This document shows, piece after piece, positions 1 through 6,754 of a stretch of 16,892 nt of DNA. Position 1 is the first letter of the stretch; each line of letters opens with the position of its first letter. The stretch spans positions 888 through 17,779 of the forward strand of contig VAZQ01000007.1 in NCBI GenBank assembly GCA_005883115.1, in the 5' to 3' direction. Origin of the DNA: Alphaproteobacteria bacterium. GTDB taxonomy: Bacteria; Pseudomonadota; Alphaproteobacteria; Rhizobiales; Xanthobacteraceae. The translations under genes and the position numbers were made by a program. A model generated the notes under the pieces. The model had not been told where the DNA came from. It searched no databases and worked only from the letters and a program-made list of their open reading frames with translations.

Positions 1-663
1 GCCTCGAGCGCCGCGATTTTCGGATCCGGATTGCGCGAGCCGACCACGCGAAGGCAAGAGGCCTGTTTCCCAAGCACCATGCTGGTGTCTTTAGAGCCGC
101 CGAGCCCGACCCCAACGATCGCCGGCTGGCAGGCAAGCCCGCGCTTGCCAAAGCCGATCAGCGTGTCGAGATAGAACCGCTTGACTCCCTCGATGCCGTC
201 GCCCGGAAACAGCATGCGGTAGTCGGAGCCGAACAGGCCCCCTTTATGCACCGTAATAAGGTCGAGCCAATCGGCGTCGGGATGGAACGCGTATTCGATC
301 TCGGGCGCGCCGATGCCGACATTGTTGTTGTGGTCGGTGCGCCAGAGCGGATGCACGCGGTTGGGCCGCAGCGGCACGCTGGCTGTGGCGCGCGCGGTCG
401 CGCGGCGCAAGGCCGCCTCGAGCGCAACCGGCCCGCCCTCGATGCGCGCCTCGTTGCCGATCTTGACGTACCAGCGCGGCAGGCCGGTATCGCCACACAT
501 GGCGCGGCGGTCCTCCTTGGCGGCTTCGGACGAAGGCCGAGAGATCGCCTTTTTCGGTGTCGGCGCATTTGCGCAACCCCGCGAGATAGTCTTGCGGGAT
601 CTCGATCGCCGCTTTGGCCATCAGCTCCTCGGCCGTGCGCTGGACGGACGATATGGAAATCAT
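1..663 (-). pseudogene. Class I fumarate/tartrate hydratase alpha subunit, frameshifted and cut by window edge
   Basis: Resembles the alpha subunit of two-subunit, [4Fe-4S]-dependent class I hydratases (fumarase or L-tartrate dehydratase), which hydrate fumarate to malate or dehydrate tartrate. The start at 663 follows an AGGAGAGG ribosome site just after the flavoprotein stop. The first 45 codons (MISISSVQRT... to GDLSAFV) are read in one frame. From about 528 the family resemblance continues in another frame: MCGDTGLPRWYVK (from 500), HPLW, HKGG, GVGLGGSKDT and VVGSRNPDPK, open to base 1. The Cys in MCGDTG matches the CQDTG cluster ligand, and the Cys in ACQPAIVGVG matches a second. Compared from memory with E. 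coli TtdA, about eight residues are missing at the junction. A beta subunit would be expected to the left. The frameshift may be real or a sequence error. Fumarase versus tartrate dehydratase is undecided; the operon favours fumarate. Confidence 0.72.
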
Positions 664-674
664 CTTGGCCTCTC

Positions 675-2405
675 CTACTCGGCCGCGATCTTGTCCCGCA
701 GCAGCGTCTCGCCCGGCCGCACATGCGTGAACTCGACCGGCGCATCGGTGATCTCGAGACCACCGGCCGTTTCCCGCGCCACCGTGAAGCGCGAAGCGGC
801 CAAATCGCCGGGCTCCGGAAAATCCGACCGGTAGTGCGCGCCGCGCGAATTCTCGCGCTTGCGGGCCGCGAGCGCAATCACCCTGCTGACCTCCGTGAGC
901 GAGCGCAGATTGAGCCAATCCTGCCAGGTGATATTGAAAGCGCGGCCCTCGTCGGCAAGGCCGCTCGCCAGCAGTTCCGCCTCGATGGCATCGAGCGCCG
1001 CAACGGCGCGATCAAGCCTCGCCCCATCGCGCACGACGCCGACATCGTTCCACATCGTGTCGAGGAGTTTTTCGCGCAAGTCGTTCAGATTGCCGGCTTT
1101 TCGCACGAAGGGATGGAGCGCGCGCGCAATTTCCGCATCGAGCACGCTCTCATCGGGCGCGCGGTGGCCGCCACTCGCGGCGACGAAGCGCGGCATGACG
1201 TCGCCGGCAATCCCGCCGAACACGGTCGAGTTGGCAACGCCGTTGCCGCCGAGCCGGTTGGCGCCGTGCATGCCGCTTGCGTCTTCGCCGGCAACGAATA
1301 GCCCCGGCCATTCGGTCGAGGTATCCGCGCGGCAGATGAGGCCACCCATGAAATAATGCGCGGTGGGCACCACCTCCACGAGGCCGCCGGCAAGATCGAA
1401 GCCGCAGTCGCGGCAGCGGTCGACCATGCCCTTGAATTCCTTCGCCACCTTAGTCGGCCCGAGATGGCTCATCTTGATATAGAGCCCGCCATGCGGCGTG
1501 GTGCGCCCCGCCTTCATCTCCGCGTACATGGCGCGGCTGACGACGTCGCGGGTGGCGCGCTCGAGCTTTTCATCATAATCGCCCATGAAGCGCTGCATCG
1601 CGCCATTGAGGAGATGGCCGCCCGCGCCGCGCAGTCCCTCCTCCAGCACCGTGCCGGTCATGCGGGTGTCCGGCCCTGCCAGCAGTCCGGTCGGATGGAA
1701 CTGGACCATCTCCATGTCGCGCAGGGCCAAGCCCGCGCGCAGCGCCATCGCCAGCCCATCCATGCTCTTGTCGCCGGAGGGGGTATGGTAACGATACATG
1801 GTTGGTCCGCCGCCAGTCGCGAGCAGCACCGCCTGCGCCGCGACGAAGCGGAACGTGCCGGTGCGAATGTCGATCATCAGCACGCCGGCAAGCATTCCGT
1901 CGCGCGCGGGAATGAGCGCCACCGCGCGGTGCTCCTCGAGCCGACGGATCGGCCGCGCCCATACCTGCTCCATCAGCCGATTGATAATCTCGATGCCGGT
2001 GAGGTCGCCCTTGTGCACGGTACGGTCGAAGCTCTGGCCGGCAAACGCCTTGCCGTGCAGCGTGCCGTCGGGATTGCGGTCAAAAAAGCAGCCGATCTCG
2101 TTCTCAAGCTCGCGCACGCGCTCGACCGCGGTGCTTACCAGCATCCAGGCTAGTTCCTGATGCGGCAGCCATTTGCCGCCCTCGATCGTGTCCATGAAAT
2201 GGCGCTCGACCGAGTCCCCGGGGTTGAGCGCGACGTTGTAGCCGCCCTGCACCATGCGCGTGCAGCCGCATTTGCCGAGCAGCCCCTTGGTCGCAATGGT
2301 CACGTCGAGATCGGGATCCGCCTTGAGCGCATGCAGCGCCGCGAACAGGCCGGCGCCCCCGGAGCCGAGAATCAAAATATCCGTCTTAAGACGTTCGACA
2401 TCCAT
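675..2405 (-). CDS. Fumarate reductase/succinate dehydrogenase-type flavoprotein subunit
   Basis: Catalytic FAD subunit (576 aa) of a fumarate/succinate-interconverting complex at the cytoplasmic face of the membrane. The dinucleotide site ILGSGGAG lies at residues 12-19. Substrate-site motifs are intact: QFHPTG, EEGLRGAGG, RDVVSR, SHLG, PTAHYFMGG and HGANRLGGNG. The segment KCGCTRMVQGG (45-55) aligns with the RSHTVxAQGG stretch that carries covalent 8-alpha-histidyl-FAD, and Cys48 occupies the His position. FAD is therefore probably bound non-covalently, as in L-aspartate oxidase, which shares this fold. The partner genes (iron-sulfur protein, two anchors) argue against aspartate oxidase. 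The start is 7 nt after the anchor gene stop, with no clear ribosome site, so translational coupling is likely. In vivo direction is unproven; loss of covalent FAD is generally associated with poor succinate oxidation, so fumarate reduction is my inference. Confidence 0.9.
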   Translation of the reverse strand: MDVERLKTDILILGSGGAGLFAALHALKADPDLDVTIATKGLLGKCGCTRMVQGGYNVALNPGDSVERHFMDTIEGGKWLPHQELAWMLVSTAVERVRELENEIGCFFDRNPDGTLHGKAFAGQSFDRTVHKGDLTGIEIINRLMEQVWARPIRRLEEHRAVALIPARDGMLAGVLMIDIRTGTFRFVAAQAVLLATGGGPTMYRYHTPSGDKSMDGLAMALRAGLALRDMEMVQFHPTGLLAGPDTRMTGTVLEEGLRGAGGHLLNGAMQRFMGDYDEKLERATRDVVSRAMYAEMKAGRTTPHGGLYIKMSHLGPTKVAKEFKGMVDRCRDCGFDLAGGLVEVVPTAHYFMGGLICRADTSTEWPGLFVAGEDASGMHGANRLGGNGVANSTVFGGIAGDVMPRFVAASGGHRAPDESVLDAEIARALHPFVRKAGNLNDLREKLLDTMWNDVGVVRDGARLDRAVAALDAIEAELLASGLADEGRAFNITWQDWLNLRSLTEVSRVIALAARKRENSRGAHYRSDFPEPGDLAASRFTVARETAGGLEITDAPVEFTHVRPGETLLRDKIAAE

Positions 2406-2412
2406 GCGAGCA

Positions 2413-2757
2413 TCACAACATGCGCGCCAGCAGGATAAAGCCGACGATCGCCGAGACTGCAGCCGCGACGGTCGCCAATTCTTTTTGCCGATCGTGCCAA
2501 TCGAGATTCTCGATCAGGAGCACGCGCACGCCTCCCAACATGTGGACCATGAGCACAAAGACGAGGCCGCTTTCGGCAAGCTTCACCAGCGGCTGATCGC
2601 TCCAGTGCAGAAAATTTTCGAGCGAGGTTTCCCCTTCGATGGCAAGCCCGAGCGTCAAGAAGTGGAACGGAAGGAAAATGGCGAGCGCCAAGCCAGAGAG
2701 CCGGTGCACGAGCGCGGCGATCCAAAGCACGCTCTGCCGGTGAGCCAATGCGGTCAC
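2413..2757 (-). CDS. Membrane anchor subunit 2 of the fumarate reductase/SDH complex (SdhC-like)
   Basis: Small (114 aa) integral membrane protein with three predicted helices (about 10-40, 62-85, 93-113) that would anchor the catalytic subunits and carry quinone and heme b. It has the SdhC-type motif VHRLSG (17-22) and the second-helix motif VHMLGGVRVLL (71-81), whose His72 corresponds to the SdhC heme ligand. A further His32 lies in helix 1. The start is GTG at 2757, overlapping the TGA of the preceding anchor gene (GTGA), which indicates translational coupling. Its sequence plan parallels that of the preceding anchor gene. Called SdhC-like by motif; subunit naming between the two anchors is arbitrary. 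Confidence 0.82.
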   Translation of the reverse strand: MTALAHRQSVLWIAALVHRLSGLALAIFLPFHFLTLGLAIEGETSLENFLHWSDQPLVKLAESGLVFVLMVHMLGGVRVLLIENLDWHDRQKELATVAAAVSAIVGFILLARML

Positions 2758-3083
2758 GGCAGCACCACCGCGAGCACCGCCCGCGCGCCAAGGAGGAAGA
2801 GCAGCACGCCGAACGCGCTCGCCAGAATGCCCGCGTCGCGATCTTTAAGGGGCGACCATTCCGCAAGCACATTGCGCACGCCGATGGCAGCGTGAACGGC
2901 CACCGCAACGACGAACGCGCCGTAGAAGGCCGCCCAAGCCAGGCTGCCGCGCGTGCGCGAGAGAATGTCGGCCGCGCTCAGTCCTTTGCGGGTCGCGTAG
3001 AAGATCACGATGACGTGCAGCAGCACGAGCGGCACCATGACCGCCGCGGTCAAGCGCTGCCAGACATAAAGGCCAACGTTCAT
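2754..3083 (-). CDS. Membrane anchor subunit 1 of the fumarate reductase/SDH complex
   Basis: A 109-aa protein with three predicted membrane helices (about 8-30, 48-72, 85-107). It carries WQRLTA (8-13), His23 in helix 1 and VHAAIGVRNVLAEW (63-76) in helix 2, the pattern of heme- and quinone-binding anchors of succinate:quinone oxidoreductases. The ATG at 3083 overlaps the TGA of the iron-sulfur gene (ATGA). An upstream in-frame start at 3107 exists but would place the N-terminus inside the iron-sulfur gene, so I reject it. Its stop overlaps the GTG of the next anchor. Two anchors with paired histidines suggest an assembly with one or two hemes b; which of these cannot be decided from sequence. 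Confidence 0.82.
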   Translation of the reverse strand: MNVGLYVWQRLTAAVMVPLVLLHVIVIFYATRKGLSAADILSRTRGSLAWAAFYGAFVVAVAVHAAIGVRNVLAEWSPLKDRDAGILASAFGVLLFLLGARAVLAVVLP

Positions 3084-3805
3084 AGCTCGCCCTTTACATA
3101 GGCCCACATCGTGCGGCGCTTGAGCCCCGCGATCGACGCGGTTGGGTTGAGGCGCTGCGGGCAGAGTTCTTGGCAGGACTGGTGCGAGTGGCAGGCGTGG
3201 CAGCCGCCCGAGGCGGCGACCGACCGCAGACGCTCGGGATTTCCGGCGTCGCGCTCGTCATTCACCAATGCCCAGGCACGGTTGAGCGCCGCGGGCCCGA
3301 GATAGTCGGAGTTCCAGCGCACGGTATCGCAGGCGGCGTAGCATATGGCGCAATTGATGCACTCGATGGCCGCGTCGGCAGCGATCCGCGCGGCGCTGTC
3401 CGGCCGCACACGCGCAACATCATCCTCGCGCGTCTGCGATGACGCGAAGACCCCTTTGGCCTGCTGCCACTTGTCGAAGAAGGGCCGCAGGTCGGCGGCC
3501 AAATCCTTGATGACCGGCAGGTTCGCAAGCGGGCCGATCTCGAGGCGGCCACCGTCGGCGACGGTCGTGACATGCGTGCGGCAGGTCCAGCGCGGCCGGC
3601 CGTTCACGGTCATGGCGCAGGAGCCGCACATGCCGACCCGGCAGGCGAAGCGGTAGGACAGCGTCGGGTCGAGGTGACGTTGCACGAACGTGACGACGTC
3701 GAGCACGGTCTGATTTTCGCGCAAGGGAACCTTGTATGTCTCGTAGCGCCCTTCTTGCACGCCGCGCCAAAGCGAGACGGTTAGCTCGGGTGGTGAATCG
3801 GACAT
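3080..3805 (-). CDS. Fumarate reductase/succinate dehydrogenase iron-sulfur subunit
   Basis: Electron-transfer subunit (241 aa) linking the flavoprotein to the membrane anchors. The N-terminal ferredoxin-like domain has C55RVGMC60GSC63 and C75 for the [2Fe-2S] cluster. The C-terminal domain has C149INCAICYAAC159 and C205HSHQSC211QELC215P, the standard ligand set for the [4Fe-4S] and [3Fe-4S] clusters, at nearly the same numbering as E. coli SdhB. The residue after Cys159 is Asp where Pro is usual, and there is an extra Cys202 in GCHAC. The start at 3805 has an AAGGAAA ribosome site 4-5 nt upstream. It is the first gene of the operon, which continues through both anchors and the flavoprotein to the hydratase. 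Confidence 0.92.
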   Translation of the reverse strand: MSDSPPELTVSLWRGVQEGRYETYKVPLRENQTVLDVVTFVQRHLDPTLSYRFACRVGMCGSCAMTVNGRPRWTCRTHVTTVADGGRLEIGPLANLPVIKDLAADLRPFFDKWQQAKGVFASSQTREDDVARVRPDSAARIAADAAIECINCAICYAACDTVRWNSDYLGPAALNRAWALVNDERDAGNPERLRSVAASGGCHACHSHQSCQELCPQRLNPTASIAGLKRRTMWAYVKGEL

Positions 3806-4065
3806 CGTTTCCTTCGCCTCGATACGCCAACTGTATCAAGCGCAGATCATAACCAAAAGCTTCTCGGTGAAAGCCGCTCCGCTCCTTCGCACGAAGAGAG
3901 GAAAATCAAGCCAAGTACAGGGGGAACTTTCGGCGCGACGACCGATAGAGCGTAAGGCGGGATTTCGCAAGCTGGAGTCATTCGGCACGAGGATCATTGG
4001 CACCGCCAGCCACAGTCACTAACATCGGCGCTGGTCGTTGTGCTGCAAGAGTAAGGAGAGATGTG
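3806..4065. promoter_or_regulatory. Divergent intergenic region between the fumarate reductase operon and the hydrolase gene
   Basis: This 260-bp gap separates two outward-facing transcripts, so promoters for both should lie here. For the minus strand a candidate sigma70-like pair is CTTTCA (3873-3868) and TATGAT (3851-3846) with a 16-bp spacer, placing transcription start roughly 30-35 nt before the iron-sulfur gene ATG. Between that start and the ATG is the inverted repeat GATAC-N7-GTATC (3821-3837). No convincing promoter is visible for the plus strand. Promoter calls by eye in GC-rich alphaproteobacteria are weak. Confidence 0.35.
3821..3837. promoter_or_regulatory. Short inverted repeat, possible operator of the fumarate reductase operon
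   Basis: GATAC and GTATC, perfect complements of 5 bp, flank a 7-bp spacer just upstream of the iron-sulfur gene ribosome site. Position near the presumed transcription start suits a repressor site. It is short enough to arise by chance. Confidence 0.22.
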
Positions 4066-5325
4066 ATGAACGTGGTCCGCCAACCGCAACCGGTTCTGGA
4101 CAAGCGTGGGGAGCCGCATGTGCGCCGGTTCGAGGAGCAGCGCTGGCTCATCGACAACATCATCCGCGCCAACGGCATCGACTGGGACCAGCCACGCTCG
4201 CTCTATCTCAACGCTCCTTGCGGCATCGAAGCTACCCCCGATTTCGCCGGCATCCGTGAGCGCGTCAAGAAGATGGCCGACATCGGACCCGCCTTCGAGG
4301 CAGTTGCGCGCCGGCGCGAGGCCAAGGCGAAAGCGGCCGAGGAGGCCGATCGCAAGGTGACGGCGCGCGACAACTACTTCATGGCGGCCATCCATTGGGG
4401 CGCCGCGCAATGGCCTTACGATCAGAACAATGAAACCAATATCGCCTATAACAACAAGAAGCGCGAATGCTACGGCAAATACGCAGCGCTCGCGGATCAC
4501 CACGTCGAGGCAGTTTGGGTGCCGTTCCGCGACAAGGCAATTCCGGCTTGGTTTCATCTGCCGCCGGGCTATAGCGGCGGACACATCCCGGCGGTGATCG
4601 CCGTTCCCGGGATGGACAGTTTCAAGGAAGGCCAGGTCGCGCTTTACGGCGATCGGTTCCTCAATCGTGGAGTGGCGGTGCTCGCGATCGACGGTCCGGG
4701 CCAATACGAGGCGCCGCTGACCGGCTTGTACTTCTCGGTGGAGAACTGGATGGCGGCGGGCAAGCCGCTCGTCGATTGGCTCGCCGCACGGACGGAGATC
4801 GATCCCGAGCGCATCGGATGCTCCGGCACGAGCTTCGGCACGTTCTTCGGCACTATTCTCACTGCCCACGAGCCGCGCATACGCGCGTTTGCCGCCATGT
4901 CGGTGTGCCACGAACCCGGCTGCCACACGATCTTTCAGGAGGCCTCACCAACGTTCAAGAAGCGGTTCATGTACATGTCGGGCATCACTGCGGAGGACGA
5001 GTTCGACCGCTTCCGCAAAAGCATGACCTGGGAAGGCCACGCCGACAAAATTCGAGTGCCCTTTCTGGTCGTTGCCGGCGAATGCGAAGAGCTCAGCCCC
5101 ATCGAGCATTCCGAACGGCTCATCAAAACAGTCAAAGGTCCAAAGCAGATGGTGGTCTACCAGGAATCGCGGCACTCGGTCGGCAACGTGCCTGCCGCCA
5201 ATCTCGGGCCGTTCCCGCCGATTCTGGTCGCGGATTGGGTGGCTGAGCGACTCGCTGGCAAGCCGTTCACAAACGAGCACTGGTTCGTGCGCTCGAACGG
5301 GCAGATCGACAAATCACCGCTATAG
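4066..5325 (+). CDS. Alpha/beta-hydrolase (esterase/peptidase-like)
   Basis: A 419-aa serine hydrolase. Residues 1-150 form an alpha-helical, charged N-terminal part, followed by the hydrolase core. Visible core elements are IAVPGMDSFKE (178-188, oxyanion/first strand region), DGPGQYE (209-215), the nucleophile elbow GTSFG (254-258, Ser256), a candidate acid in AGECEE (338-342) and His370 in ESRHSVG. The layout resembles the FrsA / 2,6-dihydroxypseudooxynicotine hydrolase group of alpha/beta hydrolases, which have a similar N-terminal helical cap; substrate unknown. The ATG at 4066 has AAGGAGAG five bases upstream, preferred over an in-frame start at 3997. It is transcribed away from the fumarate reductase operon and converges with the sugar cassette. 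There is no signal peptide, so it is probably cytoplasmic. Confidence 0.82.
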   Translation: MNVVRQPQPVLDKRGEPHVRRFEEQRWLIDNIIRANGIDWDQPRSLYLNAPCGIEATPDFAGIRERVKKMADIGPAFEAVARRREAKAKAAEEADRKVTARDNYFMAAIHWGAAQWPYDQNNETNIAYNNKKRECYGKYAALADHHVEAVWVPFRDKAIPAWFHLPPGYSGGHIPAVIAVPGMDSFKEGQVALYGDRFLNRGVAVLAIDGPGQYEAPLTGLYFSVENWMAAGKPLVDWLAARTEIDPERIGCSGTSFGTFFGTILTAHEPRIRAFAAMSVCHEPGCHTIFQEASPTFKKRFMYMSGITAEDEFDRFRKSMTWEGHADKIRVPFLVVAGECEELSPIEHSERLIKTVKGPKQMVVYQESRHSVGNVPAANLGPFPPILVADWVAERLAGKPFTNEHWFVRSNGQIDKSPL

Positions 5326-5352
5326 GTCGGTGCGAACGCGAGCAACCGAAAG

Positions 5353-5378
5353 GCCCGTCATGGCCGGCTTTGACGGGC
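5353..5378. terminator. Bidirectional hairpin between convergent genes
   Basis: GCCCGTCA (5353-5360) and TGACGGGC (5371-5378) form a perfect 8-bp stem around a 10-nt loop. It lies between the stop of the hydrolase (5325) and the stop of the minus-strand dehydrogenase (5414). No long T-run follows on either strand; on the minus strand it is followed by CCTTTCGG. Placement supports a shared terminator, but the missing U-tract leaves efficiency uncertain. Confidence 0.55.
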
Positions 5379-5413
5379 AAATGCATCAACTTCGGTAAAG
5401 GCCGCGTGGCCCG

Positions 5414-6661
5414 CTAGGCGATGACATTTGCCTTGGTAAGAAAGCCCCACACGTCGACGACCGGTTTGCCGGCAAAGTCGAGGTCGCGATAGGCGGAATG
5501 CGGCGCGCACAGGATGAGGAGGTCGCTGCGCCGTATCACATCGTCGAGAGGGACAAGGTCGCGGTCGGTGGTCACGAATGGATCGGTGGTGAGCACCGCC
5601 TCAGCCAAGCTCGCGAGCGCCTTTTTGAACTTATAGCTCAGCGAGGCGCGAGTATCGTCGATGTCCGCCTTGAATGCCATGCCGAGCAGTCCGATTGTCA
5701 TCCGCGAAAGATCATAGCGCCCGCGCAGGTCATCGCAGACGTGGAGCACCAGGCCTTCGTTGACGAGCATGGCGGCATTGCCGAGACTGAACTGATTCTG
5801 GGCAAAAGCGGCAAGCTGCATCGTGTCCTTCATCAGGCATGGACCTGCCGCGAGCCCGGGGCTCGGAATGCCGCGGGCGCGCGGATAGTTTCGCTTCATC
5901 GCGTCGTAGACCTTGCGAAAATCCAGCCCCGCCGACTTGGTGATCAAGTAGAACTGGTTCGCGGTCGCGAACTCGATGTAGCGGTAGGCGTTGCTGAACA
6001 GCTTGGCGAATTCCGCCTCGCGCGGCTGCACGACGATGAGCTCGGGGGCGATCGCCGAGAACAATTTCGCGGCCTCCTCTTCGGCCGCTGCCGTCGTGCC
6101 GCTGACGATTTGCGGCGTTTCCTTGAGCTCCCTGATGCCGTGTCCCTGCACCATGCGCTCCGGGCAGAACGCAACCTTGAGATCGCGGTTTTTGCGCCGC
6201 AGATATGCATCGAGCCAATCGGTCGTGCCGGGGAACACGGTCGAGCGCAGCACCAGGAGTTGTCCGTCGGCGAGATGCGGCAGTAGCGCGTCAATGCAGT
6301 CCTGCACCACCTGGCGGACCGGATTGAGAAACTCATCGATCGGCGTGCCGATGGTGATGATGACGGGACCGGCCGGGAAAATATCGGCTGGCGAAGAGGT
6401 GAAAACGAGCCGGTTGCGCTTGAGCGCGCCCAGCAGCAACTCTTCGCCTCCGTGTTCGATGAACGGCAGGCGCCCCGATTGCAGGGTGGTGAGCGCGGCT
6501 CGATTGATATCGTGCACGTTAACGCGATAGCCGACTTCCGCGAACGCCAGCACGAGCGGGATACCAACATGACCCGCGCCTCCGACAACGGTCAGATCGC
6601 CGGCATCGAGGCGCGCCGGCATCGCGGCAGTTGGCTCGCTGGCGGCAATATTCACGCACAT
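5414..6661 (-). CDS. UDP-sugar 6-dehydrogenase (UDP-glucose/UDP-N-acetylmannosamine dehydrogenase family)
   Basis: Predicted to oxidise C6 of a nucleotide sugar to the uronic acid using two NAD+ (WecC/TviB/Ugd superfamily). The NAD-binding motif VVGGAGHVG is at residues 25-33, followed by an acidic DIN (51-53). Further family motifs are RSTVFPGTT (139-147), FCPER (165-169), AEFAKLFSNAYR (216-227) and GPCLMKDT (273-280) with catalytic Cys275. The C-terminal UDP-binding domain shows LLGMAFKADIDDTR and APHSAYRDLD. With a start at 6661 it is 415 aa. An ATG at 6661 and a GTG at 6655 share one GGAG; the GTG has the better spacing, and a longer TTG start at 6730 has no ribosome site. It is the last gene of a three-gene minus-strand cassette. 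WecC-like motifs favour an amino-sugar or modified hexose, but the substrate is not determined. Confidence 0.87.
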   Translation of the reverse strand: MCVNIAASEPTAAMPARLDAGDLTVVGGAGHVGIPLVLAFAEVGYRVNVHDINRAALTTLQSGRLPFIEHGGEELLLGALKRNRLVFTSSPADIFPAGPVIITIGTPIDEFLNPVRQVVQDCIDALLPHLADGQLLVLRSTVFPGTTDWLDAYLRRKNRDLKVAFCPERMVQGHGIRELKETPQIVSGTTAAAEEEAAKLFSAIAPELIVVQPREAEFAKLFSNAYRYIEFATANQFYLITKSAGLDFRKVYDAMKRNYPRARGIPSPGLAAGPCLMKDTMQLAAFAQNQFSLGNAAMLVNEGLVLHVCDDLRGRYDLSRMTIGLLGMAFKADIDDTRASLSYKFKKALASLAEAVLTTDPFVTTDRDLVPLDDVIRRSDLLILCAPHSAYRDLDFAGKPVVDVWGFLTKANVIA

Positions 6662-6754
6662 GCTCCAAGGCTCGGCGCCAAGAGAAAGTGGCGGCGATTT
6701 TTGCGAGTGATAGCCCAGCACGCGTTGCAATACAAAGGCTTCGCGCGCCCAGGG

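Noticed and set aside
246..1301. Long plus-strand open frames opposite the hydratase and flavoprotein genes
   Set aside because: Arg/His/Ala-rich composition with no motif; they mirror genuine minus-strand genes and are typical antisense frames of GC-rich DNA.
1356..2153. 265-codon plus-strand frame opposite the flavoprotein
   Set aside because: The opposite strand codes a fully recognisable flavoprotein here; the plus frame has no family resemblance.
675..2405. L-aspartate oxidase (NadB) as an alternative identity, since the FAD His is missing
   Set aside because: Gene partners are an iron-sulfur subunit and two membrane anchors, which NadB does not have, and the motifs fit the fumarate reductase/SDH group.
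3994..4926. 310-codon minus-strand frame opposite the alpha/beta hydrolase
   Set aside because: The plus frame has a ribosome site, a GTSFG elbow and full-length hydrolase layout; the minus frame is low-complexity.
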